This document shows positions 53,991-62,732 of a DNA stretch of 64,000 nt, piece by piece. The translations under genes and the position numbers were made by a program. The notes under the pieces were generated by a model that saw only the letters and a program-made list of their open reading frames with translations, ran no database searches and had not been told where the DNA came from. The stretch comes from Ruminococcus sp. JC304 (lineage in GTDB: Bacteria; Bacillota; Clostridia; Lachnospirales; Lachnospiraceae), in assembly GCA_000285855.2 (NCBI GenBank), contig HE978651.1:943040-1007039 (forward strand), read 5' to 3'. Position 1 is the first letter of the stretch. Each line of letters begins with the position of its first letter.

Positions 53991-54875
53991 ATGAAATATA
54001 TTGACAGAATGGGAAATGTAACTGTTGAGGAAAATGGGCAGGACAAATTATTGCGTCATCTGTATAATGACCGGGGTGGAAGACTTTGTCTCAGAGTATT
54101 GGTCAGCCCCTGGGTATCTAAAATGGCAGGCAGATTGTTAAATACGGGATTTTCGGCCAGGTTTGTGGGAGATTTTGTGGAAAAAAACAAAATTGATCTG
54201 AGTATCTGTGAAAAGCAGAAATTTTCTTCCTGGAATGATTTTTTTACCCGCAGATTACGCCAGGGAGAACGTCCTGTTGATGAAAGGGAAAAGGTGCTGG
54301 TTAGTCCCTGCGATGGTAAGCTTTCTGTTTACAGGATTGATAAAAATTCCCGTTTCTGGATTAAAGATACAGAATACACAGTAGAGCAGCTGCTTCGTAA
54401 TAAAAGTCTGGCAGAAAGATATCTGGGCGGATATGCCCTGGTATTCAGACTGACAGTAGATGATTATCATCATTTCTGCTATCCTGCAGAAGGTAAAAAA
54501 TCTGATAATGTAGTGGTACCGGGGATTTTTCATACTGTAAATCCTGTAGCAAATGAGGTATATCCTATTTACAGAGAAAATGCCAGAGAATATACTTTGC
54601 TGAAAACAGAGAAATTCGGGACTGTACTTATGATGGAAGTAGGTGCCATGATGGTGGGAAAAATCACCAATGTGGAGAAAAAATCTGTTTCAGTAAAAAA
54701 GGGACAGGAAAAAGGCTGGTTTGAATTCGGAGGTTCCACGATTATTCTTCTTCTGCAGCATGAAAAGGTAAGATTGGACTATGACCTGATTGAAAATACC
54801 GAAAATGGATATGAAACGGTTGTCAGAATGGGAGAGCGTATCGGTGAGACCAGAAAGCGTAAAACAGGAGAATAA
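53991..54875 (+). CDS. psd: Phosphatidylserine decarboxylase proenzyme
   Basis: A 294-residue pyruvoyl enzyme turning phosphatidylserine into phosphatidylethanolamine at the membrane. The proenzyme cleaves itself at the Ser of FGGSTIILLLQ near residue 247, where the usual LGST reads GGST. The catalytic segment VDDYHHFCYPAEG near 160 and SPCDGKL near 105 are present. It belongs to the long class-II-like form with an N-terminal extension. The ATG is 20 bases after pssA, completing a PE-synthesis pair. Confidence 0.95.
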   Translation: MKYIDRMGNVTVEENGQDKLLRHLYNDRGGRLCLRVLVSPWVSKMAGRLLNTGFSARFVGDFVEKNKIDLSICEKQKFSSWNDFFTRRLRQGERPVDEREKVLVSPCDGKLSVYRIDKNSRFWIKDTEYTVEQLLRNKSLAERYLGGYALVFRLTVDDYHHFCYPAEGKKSDNVVVPGIFHTVNPVANEVYPIYRENAREYTLLKTEKFGTVLMMEVGAMMVGKITNVEKKSVSVKKGQEKGWFEFGGSTIILLLQHEKVRLDYDLIENTENGYETVVRMGERIGETRKRKTGE

Positions 54876-54878
54876 TTC

Positions 54879-55502
54879 ATGAATATAAGAAATTATCAAA
54901 AGGAACTGGACAGGCTCATAGGACAGATACAGAAAGAGAATAAAGTCCCAAGCCTGTTCCTTCACAGTTGTTGTGCACCCTGCAGCAGCTATGTATTGGA
55001 ATATTTGTCGAAATATTTTGATATTACAGTGTTTTATTACAATCCCAATATTTACCCCGAAGAAGAGTATAGGAAACGAGTACAGGAAATTAACCGTCTG
55101 GTAAATTCTATGGAATTTGAGCATCCGGTCAAACTGATAGAGGGACGCTATGATCCACAGGAATTTTTCAGGATGGCAAAAGGACTGGAAGACATACCGG
55201 AAGGGGGAGAACGCTGCTTTAGGTGTTATCGTCAGCGTATGGAAGAAGCAGCAAAGCTGGCAAAGAAAGGTGGATATGATTATTTCACGACCACTCTGTC
55301 TATCAGTCCGCTGAAAAATGCAGCCAGGATCAATGAAATCGGAGAAGAACTGGCAGAGATCTATCATGTAACACATCTTCCTTCCGATTTTAAGAAAAAA
55401 AATGGATATAAGCGTTCCATAGAGCTTTCTCATGAATATGATCTTTACCGGCAGAATTACTGCGGATGTGTATATTCCAGAAGAGAAGCTTCAAATAAAT
55501 AA
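54879..55502 (+). CDS. queH: Epoxyqueuosine reductase QueH
   Basis: A 207-residue iron-sulfur protein of the QueH (DUF208) family that makes the last step of queuosine in tRNA wobble positions, replacing the cobalamin enzyme QueG. Conserved cysteines appear in HSCCAPCSSYVLEYL near the start, in CFRCYRQRMEEAA near residue 110, and in YCGCVYS at the C-terminus. It begins 3 bases after psd and probably shares its transcript, though no metabolic link with lipids is known. Confidence 0.93.
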   Translation: MNIRNYQKELDRLIGQIQKENKVPSLFLHSCCAPCSSYVLEYLSKYFDITVFYYNPNIYPEEEYRKRVQEINRLVNSMEFEHPVKLIEGRYDPQEFFRMAKGLEDIPEGGERCFRCYRQRMEEAAKLAKKGGYDYFTTTLSISPLKNAARINEIGEELAEIYHVTHLPSDFKKKNGYKRSIELSHEYDLYRQNYCGCVYSRREASNK

Positions 55503-55611
55503 TTAGTTACAAACTGAAAGAATCAAAATGAATTACTTTGCAATCTGAAAAAATATGATACACTAATGCACAAAAGTACTAAAATTCAGAAAGAAACGAG
55601 GAATAAATACT

Positions 55612-56991
55612 ATGGCACAGCTTTGGGGCGGACGTTTCACCAAAGAAACAGACAAACTGGTATATAATTTTAATGCATCAATTTCTTTTGACCAGAAATT
55701 CTATGAGCAGGATATCAGAGGAAGCAAAGCACATGTAGCAATGCTTGCAAAACAGGGAATCCTGACAGAAGAGGAAAAAATACAGATTGAAAATGGTCTG
55801 GATGGAATTCTTGCAGATGTAAAATCTGGAAAACTTGAGATTACATCTGAATATGAAGATATTCACAGTTTTGTAGAGGCAAATCTTATTGACAGAATCG
55901 GAGATGCCGGTAAGAAGCTTCATACAGGAAGAAGCCGTAATGACCAGGTGGCACTGGATATGAAACTGTATGTGAGGGATGAGATTGATGAGACAGATGA
56001 GTTGGTAAAGAAGCTTCTTGAAGCACTGCAGAAGATCATGGAGGAGAATATCCATACATATATGCCGGGCTTTACTCATTTACAGAAGGCACAGCCTGTT
56101 ACTCTGGCACATCATGTAGGAGCATATTTTGAGATGTTTGTCCGTGACAGAAGCAGACTTTCCGATATCCGCAAGAGAATGAATACCTGTCCCTTAGGAG
56201 CAGGAGCACTGGCAGGAACCACATATCCGCTGGACAGAGAATATACCGCACAGCTTCTGGGCTTTGACGGACCTACCAGAAACAGTATGGATTCTGTTTC
56301 AGACAGAGACTATGTGATTGAGCTTTTGTCAGCCTTTTCTACCATAATGATGCATATGAGCCGTTTCTGCGAGGAAATCATTATGTGGAATTCCAATGAG
56401 TATCGTTTTGTGGAAATTGATGATGCCTACAGTACAGGCAGTAGTATTATGCCTCAGAAAAAGAATCCGGATATTGCAGAATTGGTAAGAGGAAAAACAG
56501 GGCGTGTATATGGAGCTCTGACTTCTATCCTTACCACTATGAAAGGAATTCCGCTTGCGTATAATAAAGACATGCAGGAAGATAAAGAACTTACTTTTGA
56601 TGCCATTGACACAGTGAAAGGCTGTCTGGCATTGTTTACAGGAATGATCTCAACTATGCAGTTTAACAAAAAAAATATGGAAGAAAGTGCAAAGAACGGA
56701 TTTACCAATGCTACAGATGCAGCAGATTATCTGGTAAATCACGGTGTACCTTTCAGGGATGCCCATGGTATTGTAGGACGTCTGGTCCTTACCTGCATTG
56801 ACAAAGGGATTTCACTGGATGAACTTCCACTGGAAGAATACAAGGCTATCAGTCCTGTATTTGAACAGGATATCTATGAAGCTATCAGTATGAAAACTTG
56901 TGTAGAGAAACGTATGACTATTGGTGCCCCGGGATCTGAAGTTATGAAAAAGGTAATTGCAGAGAACCGGAAATATCTGGAACAGAATTAA
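55612..56991 (+). CDS. argH: Argininosuccinate lyase
   Basis: A 459-residue homotetrameric cytoplasmic enzyme of the fumarase superfamily, splitting argininosuccinate into arginine and fumarate. WGGRFTKETD opens the protein, HTGRSRNDQVALD near residues 103-115 and the signature GSSIMPQKKNPD near 278-289 carry the catalytic residues. Length is standard. ACGAGGAA precedes the ATG. argG is not adjacent. The 110 bases upstream contain TTGCAA and a weak TACACT or CACTAA as possible promoter. Confidence 0.97.
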   Translation: MAQLWGGRFTKETDKLVYNFNASISFDQKFYEQDIRGSKAHVAMLAKQGILTEEEKIQIENGLDGILADVKSGKLEITSEYEDIHSFVEANLIDRIGDAGKKLHTGRSRNDQVALDMKLYVRDEIDETDELVKKLLEALQKIMEENIHTYMPGFTHLQKAQPVTLAHHVGAYFEMFVRDRSRLSDIRKRMNTCPLGAGALAGTTYPLDREYTAQLLGFDGPTRNSMDSVSDRDYVIELLSAFSTIMMHMSRFCEEIIMWNSNEYRFVEIDDAYSTGSSIMPQKKNPDIAELVRGKTGRVYGALTSILTTMKGIPLAYNKDMQEDKELTFDAIDTVKGCLALFTGMISTMQFNKKNMEESAKNGFTNATDAADYLVNHGVPFRDAHGIVGRLVLTCIDKGISLDELPLEEYKAISPVFEQDIYEAISMKTCVEKRMTIGAPGSEVMKKVIAENRKYLEQN

Positions 56992-57011
56992 TTTGAAAAA
57001 ACATAAAAAAG

Positions 57012-57120
57012 GGTTGCATTTTACTTTAATTTGTTATAGTATGTACAAGAACGACAGATGTACGCGAAATAGAGACATCTGAAAAAGAAGGTCTGACGCA
57101 GGAAAATAGAGTCAGATGAC
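57012..57120 (+). promoter_or_regulatory. asd leader: promoter and two tandem hairpins
   Basis: A promoter with TATAGT at 57035-57040 and a weak -35 (TTGCAT or GTTGCA) precedes an RNA leader of about 95 bases. It holds two hairpins: CAGATGT (57055-57061) with ACATCTG (57075-57081), and TCTGAC (57092-57097) with GTCAGA (57111-57116). Both loops are 13 nt and contain GAAATAGA or GAAAATAGA. No known riboswitch is recognised. Confidence 0.5.
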
Positions 57121-57141
57121 ATGCAAAGAGGAGATTATATT

Positions 57142-58227
57142 ATGAGTGAAAAACTGAGAGTTGGTATCTTAGGTGCCACAGGTATGGTAGGACAGAGATT
57201 TATCTCACTTCTTGAGAATCATCCATGGTTTGAGGTAGTAACCGTAGCTGCAAGCCCGAGAAGCGCAGGAAAAACATATGAGGAAGCTGTAGGCGGAAGA
57301 TGGAAAATGGACACACCGATGCCGGAAGCTGTGAAAAATCTTGTAGTTATGAATGTAAATGAAGTGGAGAAGGTTGCTGCTACCGTTGACTTTGTATTCT
57401 CTGCTGTAGATATGTCAAAAGAAGAGATTAAGAAGATCGAAGAAGAATATGCGAAGACAGAGACACCGGTTGTTTCCAACAACAGTGCTCACAGATGGAC
57501 ACCGGATGTACCGATGGTAGTGCCGGAAATCAATCCGGAACACTTCGATGTAATCGAATCTCAGAAGAAACGTCTTGGAACAACACGTGGATTTATCGCG
57601 GTTAAACCAAACTGTTCTATCCAGAGCTATGCTCCTGTATTAACTGCATGGAAAGAGTTCGAGCCATATGAAGTAGTTGCTACTACATATCAGGCAATCT
57701 CCGGAGCAGGTAAGACATTTAAGGACTGGCCGGAAATGGTTGGAAACATTATCCCATACATTGGCGGCGAGGAAGAGAAGAGCGAGAAAGAGCCATTAAG
57801 AATCTGGGGTAAAGTAGAAGACGGCGTGATCAAACCTGCTACAGAGCCGGTGATCACATGCCAGTGTATCCGTGTACCTGTACTGAACGGACATACAGCA
57901 GCTGTATTTGTTAAATTCCGCAAGAATCCTACAAAAGAGCAGCTGATCAAAGCATTAGTAGAGTTTAAAGGACTTCCGCAGGAATTAGAGCTTCCAAGTG
58001 CTCCGAAGCAGTTCATCCAGTACCTGGAAGAGGACAACCGTCCACAGGTTACAGAAGATGTAAACTTTGAGCATGGTATGGGAGTATCTGTAGGACGTCT
58101 CCGTGAGGATACTGTGTATGACTGGAAATTTGTAGGACTTTCCCACAATACAGTCAGAGGTGCTGCAGGCGGAGCTGTTCTCTGTGCAGAGACTCTGAAG
58201 GCAAAGGGATATATTCAGGCAAAATAA
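57142..58227 (+). CDS. asd: Aspartate-semialdehyde dehydrogenase
   Basis: A 361-residue NADPH enzyme making aspartate semialdehyde, the branch point to lysine/diaminopimelate, threonine and methionine. GATGMVGQRF is the cofactor loop. The catalytic Cys lies in KPNCSIQSY near residue 156, and the acid/base His in LNGHTAAVFVKF near 250. The fungal/archaeal-like variant is suggested by length and the NCSIQS motif. I start at 57142, where GAGGAG lies 7 bases upstream, rather than at an earlier in-frame ATG. A terminator follows. Confidence 0.96.
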   Translation: MSEKLRVGILGATGMVGQRFISLLENHPWFEVVTVAASPRSAGKTYEEAVGGRWKMDTPMPEAVKNLVVMNVNEVEKVAATVDFVFSAVDMSKEEIKKIEEEYAKTETPVVSNNSAHRWTPDVPMVVPEINPEHFDVIESQKKRLGTTRGFIAVKPNCSIQSYAPVLTAWKEFEPYEVVATTYQAISGAGKTFKDWPEMVGNIIPYIGGEEEKSEKEPLRIWGKVEDGVIKPATEPVITCQCIRVPVLNGHTAAVFVKFRKNPTKEQLIKALVEFKGLPQELELPSAPKQFIQYLEEDNRPQVTEDVNFEHGMGVSVGRLREDTVYDWKFVGLSHNTVRGAAGGAVLCAETLKAKGYIQAK

Positions 58228-58237
58228 TAAGAAAAAT

Positions 58238-58268
58238 AAAGGGATGTCATTGTATGACATCCCTTTTC
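58238..58268 (+). terminator. Terminator after asd
   Basis: AAAGGGATGTCAT and ATGACATCCCTTT form a perfect stem with a 3-nt loop and TTTT. Confidence 0.85.
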
Positions 58269-58311
58269 TGACCATATGATACAATGGTGGAAGATAGGAA
58301 TAAGAGCAGAT

Positions 58312-58548
58312 ATGAGAGAAAAAAATTTAACAGTGATCATTACCTTTGTGTCCACTACTCAGGCCATGGCTATGGAGAGCAGAGGAAGGGAAACAGGATT
58401 TGAAGGCAGGATTATCCCTGTACCCAGAGAAATCTCAGCTTCCTGTGGACTGGCGTGGAAGTGCAGCAGACAAAATCAGGATACTGTAGAAAAATACCTC
58501 AGGAAGGAAGACCTGGAATATGAAGGAATATACCAGATCCTGATGTGA
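58312..58548 (+). CDS. DUF3343 small protein (putative Se/S carrier)
   Basis: A 78-residue protein of the DUF3343 family, often annotated as putative selenium or sulfur carrier. The TTQAMAMES opening, IIPVPREISASCGLAWKC with the two conserved Cys (about residues 45 and 51), and a C-terminal EGIYQIL fit the family. The start at 58312 has only a weak GGAATAAGAG site. It sits 100 bases before selD, whose product makes selenophosphate, which supports the selenium link. A selD promoter lies between them. Confidence 0.8.
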   Translation: MREKNLTVIITFVSTTQAMAMESRGRETGFEGRIIPVPREISASCGLAWKCSRQNQDTVEKYLRKEDLEYEGIYQILM

Positions 58549-58557
58549 CATACAGCT

Positions 58558-58586
58558 TTGACGCGCAGAGTGGTTTATGTTAAAAT
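58558..58586 (+). promoter_or_regulatory. Promoter for selD
   Basis: TTGACG (58558-58563), a 17-base spacer and TAAAAT (58581-58586). Confidence 0.6.
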
Positions 58587-58651
58587 ATAGCTGTCAGTGA
58601 GCCTGACATTGGAAAAATATACTGGTTTTGAGAAAGGGAGAAGCTATCCTG

Positions 58652-59689
58652 ATGAAAAATAATAAAGTATATCTTACCCAGCTTGCCAGTGCAGCAGGCT
58701 GTGGCGCAAAAATCGGCCCTAAGGTTCTGGCACAGGTGGTGGAAAAACTGCCAAAGTTTACAGACCCCATGCTTCTGGTAGGGCCGGAGACTTCAGATGA
58801 TGCTGCAGTATATAAAATATCAGATGAGCTTGCAATGATCCAGACAGTGGATTTTTTTCCACCAGTGGTAAATGATCCCTATATGTATGGTCAGATTGCA
58901 GCGGCTAATGCGCTGAGTGATGTTTACGCTATGGGGGGGATTCCCAAGCTGGCCCTGAATGTGGTGGCTTTTCCAAACTGCCTGGGACCGGAAGTGCTGG
59001 AACAGATCCTCAGAGGCGGAGCTGATAAGGTAATGGAAGCCGGTGCAGTTCTTGCAGGAGGACATACCATCAATGATAAAGAACCTAAATATGGTCTGTG
59101 TGTTACCGGGTATGTACATCCCGAGAAAATGTGGAAGAATTATGGAGCCAGGGAAGGAGATACATTGATTCTCACCAAGCCTCTGGGAAGTGGTATCTTA
59201 AATACGGCGATCAAAGCAGAAATGGCATCAGCAGAGGAAACAGAGAGTGTGCAGAGGGTGATGGCAAAGCTGAATAAATATGCAGCGGAGATTGCTGGAA
59301 AATATACGATTCACAGCTGCACAGATGTGACTGGATTCAGTCTGGCAGGACATAGCCTGGAGATGGCAAAGGGCAGTGGAAAGACTTTGGTGATTCATTC
59401 CGGGAAACTTCCTGTTATGGATGGTGTGGCTGAATATGCCCAGATGGGACTGGTTCCTGAGGGTGCATATAGAAACCGGGAGTTTGCAGGAGAGGCAATC
59501 CGAAGTGAGATCAGGGAGCTTTGGAAGGAGGATGTGGTTTTTGATCCTCAGACCTCAGGGGGACTACTTCTCGCAGTGCCGTCAGATGAGGCGGATCAGC
59601 TTGCTGCTGAACTGGGAAAAATGGATATTTCCGGAGGAATTATCGGTACTGTTACAGAATTGCAGGATAAATATGTAATATTTGATTAG
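58652..59689 (+). CDS. selD: Selenide, water dikinase
   Basis: A 345-residue enzyme making selenophosphate from selenide and ATP, the selenium donor for selenocysteine, selenouridine and labile Se cofactors. The active-site loop reads AAGCGAKIGP, with Cys rather than selenocysteine. DDAAVYKI and VDFFPPVVNDPY bind metal and ATP. GGHTINDKEPKYGL and TDVTGFSLAGH follow, and DPQTSGGLLLAV is the C-terminal signature. I choose ATG 58652 behind AAGGGAG. No selA, selB or tRNA-Sec is in the window, so which selenium product is made is unknown. Confidence 0.95.
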   Translation: MKNNKVYLTQLASAAGCGAKIGPKVLAQVVEKLPKFTDPMLLVGPETSDDAAVYKISDELAMIQTVDFFPPVVNDPYMYGQIAAANALSDVYAMGGIPKLALNVVAFPNCLGPEVLEQILRGGADKVMEAGAVLAGGHTINDKEPKYGLCVTGYVHPEKMWKNYGAREGDTLILTKPLGSGILNTAIKAEMASAEETESVQRVMAKLNKYAAEIAGKYTIHSCTDVTGFSLAGHSLEMAKGSGKTLVIHSGKLPVMDGVAEYAQMGLVPEGAYRNREFAGEAIRSEIRELWKEDVVFDPQTSGGLLLAVPSDEADQLAAELGKMDISGGIIGTVTELQDKYVIFD

Positions 59690-59798
59690 ACTGCCTGATG
59701 TTATTGATATAAAAAATCAATATCTGAATATTTTATTTAAATTTAATAATAACCAAAAAATGACAATATATTTAGTGAACTATTACAACAAATAAAGA

Positions 59799-59827
59799 TT
59801 GTGATAAAGTTGTCAAAGTGCTATAAT
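59799..59827 (+). promoter_or_regulatory. Promoter for the formate/nitrite channel gene
   Basis: TTGTGA (59799-59804), a 17-base spacer, TATAAT (59822-59827). TGACAA (59761) and TTGTCA (59811) form a widely spaced inverted pair around it, and TGTTTTT/AAAAACA makes a small hairpin at 59827-59843. Confidence 0.6.
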
Positions 59828-59859
59828 GTTTTTATTAAAAACATTGCGGAGGTGTTATT

Positions 59860-60615
59860 ATGAATTTTGAGGATGTGCAGAAAGTATCAAACGCGGCGAA
59901 AGCCAAGAGTAACCTGGTAAACACCAACTTCTTCAAGTACTTTGTACGCGCGGTTATGGCGGGATTCTTTATTGATATGGCCATGATCTACAGTAATGTA
60001 GTTGGAAATGTTTTTTCCAAGACCACGCCGGAATGGGGGAAATTTCTGGGAGCTTTGGTATTCTCGATTGCAGTGCTTCTGATCAGCTTCGTAGGCGGTG
60101 AACTTTTTACCGGTAATAATATGGTAATGGCATTCGGAGCCTTTGATAAACAGGTAAGCTGGAAAGAAGCTGGCAAGGTATGGGGTGTAAGCTACCTCGG
60201 AAACTTTGTTGGATGTGCAATTTTAGCATTGCTGTTTGTATGGGCAGGGGCATCAGGAACTGCAGATTATTTTGCAGGGTTCATTGGAAATAAACTGAGT
60301 ATCCCTCTTGGACAGATGTTTTTCAGAGCAGTACTCTGTAACTTCTTCGTCTGTCTCGGTGTACTCTGTGGTATGAAATTAAAGAGTGATGCAGGAAGAT
60401 TTCTGATGATTACCATGTGTATCTCAGGATTCGTTGTAAGTGGATTTGAGCACTGCATCGCAAATATGGGAATCTTTGTTACCGCATACTGTCTGGTACC
60501 TGGATTATCCATCGGAGCCATGATTAAGAGCATGGTAGTTGTAACATTAGGAAATATGGTGGGCGGTGCCTTATTACTGGCATGGCCGCTTAGAAAGATG
60601 AGTGCAGATAAATAA
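59860..60615 (+). CDS. Formate/nitrite transporter family channel
   Basis: A 251-residue pentameric membrane channel of the FNT family (FocA/NirC/HSC type), moving formate, nitrite or hydrosulfide. Six membrane segments are visible. Family marks include GFFIDMAM near residue 35, GGELFTGNNMVM near 77-88, SYLGNFVGC near 110 and NFFVCLGVLCG near 160, with SGFEHCIANM carrying the central His near 197. GCGGAGGTG precedes the ATG. It has its own promoter and its stop codon is one base before the topoisomerase start. In a fermenting anaerobe formate efflux is the likeliest role. Confidence 0.9.
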   Translation: MNFEDVQKVSNAAKAKSNLVNTNFFKYFVRAVMAGFFIDMAMIYSNVVGNVFSKTTPEWGKFLGALVFSIAVLLISFVGGELFTGNNMVMAFGAFDKQVSWKEAGKVWGVSYLGNFVGCAILALLFVWAGASGTADYFAGFIGNKLSIPLGQMFFRAVLCNFFVCLGVLCGMKLKSDAGRFLMITMCISGFVVSGFEHCIANMGIFVTAYCLVPGLSIGAMIKSMVVVTLGNMVGGALLLAWPLRKMSADK

Positions 60616-60616
60616 T

Positions 60617-61045
60617 ATGTCAAAAGCTTTATACATAGCCGAAAAGCCCAGTGTGGCACAGGAATTCGCAAAAGCTTTGAAAATCAACGGACAAAGACGG
60701 GATGGCTACCTGGAATCTCAGGACAGTGTGGTGACCTGGTGTGTGGGACACCTGGTTACCATGAGCTACCCGGAAAAATATGATATCAAATATAAAAGGT
60801 GGAGTTTAGATACCCTGCCTTTTTTGCCGCGCGAATTTAAATATGAAGTGATCCCCGGAGTGCAAAAGCAGTTTGAGATTGTAAAGGGACTGCTTAACCG
60901 CGAAGATGTGGACACTATTTACGTGTGCACTGACTCTGGACGGGAGGGAGAATACATCTACCGTCTGGTGGCACAGATGGCAGGCGTTCATGGAAAAAAG
61001 AAAAGAGAGTCTGGATCGACTCTCAGACAGAAGAAGAGATTATGA
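60617..61045 (+). pseudogene. topB: DNA topoisomerase III, N-terminal Toprim part (frame broken)
   Basis: The first 142 codons of a type IA topoisomerase. The Toprim domain is intact, with YIAEKPSVAQEFA at the start and the metal-binding CTDSGREGEYIYRLV near residue 104. After HGKKK the frame drifts into nonsense and stops at 61043-61045. Adding one A to the six-A run at 60994-60999 restores a sequence continuing KRVWIDSQTEEEIMRGI into the downstream frame. So this and the next entry are halves of one gene. It starts one base after the FNT channel gene. Confidence 0.85.
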
Positions 61046-62730
61046 GAGGAATCAGAGAGGCAAAAGATCTGTCTGCATATGACAATCTTTCTGCTTCAGC
61101 CTATCTTCGGGCGAAAGAAGACTATCTCATGGGAATTAATTTTTCCCGTGTACTGACACTGCGATATGGAAACAGTGTGTCAAATTATTTAAACACGAAA
61201 TATCAGGCCATTTCCGTAGGACGGGTTATGACCTGTGTACTTGGAATGGTAGTGCGAAGAGAGCGAGAGATTCGTGCATTTGTGAAAACTCCGTTTTACC
61301 GCGTACTCAGCAGCATTGCCCTTGAGGGAGAAAACTTTGAGGGAGAATGGAGAGCTGTGGAAGGCAGCAGATATTTCCAGACTCCTTATTTGTATAAAGA
61401 GAACGGATTTAAAGAGAAAGTCTATGCTGAAAAACTGATACAGGAGCTGTCGGTAAGTCAGCCTCTGCAATGTACAGTAGAGAAAATTGAGCGAAAAAAA
61501 GAGAACAAGAATCCGCCGCTTTTATTTAACCTGGCGGAGCTTCAGAATGTGTGCTCCAAGCTGTTCAAGATCAGTCCGGATGAGACATTAAAAATCGTAC
61601 AGGAACTGTATGAGAAGAAGCTGGTCACTTATCCCAGAACGGATGCCCGTGTATTGTCGACTGCGGCTGCAAAGGAGATTTATAAGAATATTTCCGGGCT
61701 GCGAAATTATGAACATACAGCGGAAATCGCACAGCACATTATTGAACAGGGAAATTACAAAAATCTGGCAAAGACCAGATATGTTAATGATAAGCAGATT
61801 ACAGATCATTATGCAATCGTACCCACAGGCCAGGGCTTAAATGCATTAAGAAGTGTTTCTCTTACTGCACAGCGTGTATATGAGACCATTGTCAGAAGAT
61901 TTGTAAGTATTTTTTATCTGCCTGCTGTATATCAGAAGGTCAGTCTTGTAACAAAGATTCAGAATGAGAGCTTCTTTTCCTCATTTAAAGTACTGCTGGA
62001 TGAAGGATACTTAAAAGTTGCCACAAATTCTTTTGCGAAGCGAAAAGCGGCAGATGCCATGAGCAGTGTGAACAGAGCCGGCGCAGCCGGCAATGAGGGA
62101 AGTGAAGAGGAAGATCCGGATACAGGAAAAAACGGCGGGAACAAAGCTGATGATTCGGCTGAGGATATGGCGTGCGATACCAGACTTCTTGCCGCATTGC
62201 AGAACCTGAAAAAAGGTGATATACTCTCTGTGGACAGCCTGAGTATCAAAGAGGGCGAGACATCGCCGCCAAAGCGTTATAATTCCGGTTCTATGATCCT
62301 TGCAATGGAGAATGCCGGACAGCTTATTGAGGCTGAGGAATTACGTGCTCAGATCAAGAGCTGCGGAATTGGTACCAGTGCCACCAGAGCAGAGATTCTT
62401 AAGAAACTGTGCAATATCAAATATCTGGCACTGAACAAGAAAACCCAGGTCATCACTCCGACACTTCTTGGAGAGATGATCTTTGATGTGGTAAACTGCT
62501 CCATCCGGCAGCTTCTGAATCCGGAACTGACTGCAAGCTGGGAAAAAGGACTGAATTATGTGGCAGAGGGAAGCATTACAGAACAGGAATATATGGACAA
62601 GCTGGAGCATTTTGTGCGTATTCAGACCCAGCAGGTGGAAAAGAATAATTATCAGGCTTATCTGCGGCGCTTCTTTGATGCTGCAGCAGTGAACTATAAA
62701 GAACCGGCAGGAAAGAAAAGAGGAAAATAA
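61042..62730 (+). pseudogene. topB: DNA topoisomerase III, catalytic part (frame broken)
   Basis: 562 codons carrying domains II to IV of a TopB-type topoisomerase, which decatenates DNA by single-strand passage. The catalytic Tyr lies in LVTYPRTDARVL near residue 200, FNLAELQ precedes it, and IGTSATRAEILKKL occurs near 440. A Gly/Glu/Asp-rich insert with no clear fold lies near 340-375. Its ATG overlaps the stop of the N-terminal part as ATGA, which could allow coupled translation of two chains. A one-base indel in the poly-A at 60994 is the simpler explanation. The LbH-protein gene follows after 2 bases. Confidence 0.85.
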
Positions 62731-62732
62731 AA

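Noticed and set aside
58652-58700. Selenocysteine codon in selD
   Set aside because: The active-site codon is TGT/TGC for Cys (GCGAK), not TGA.
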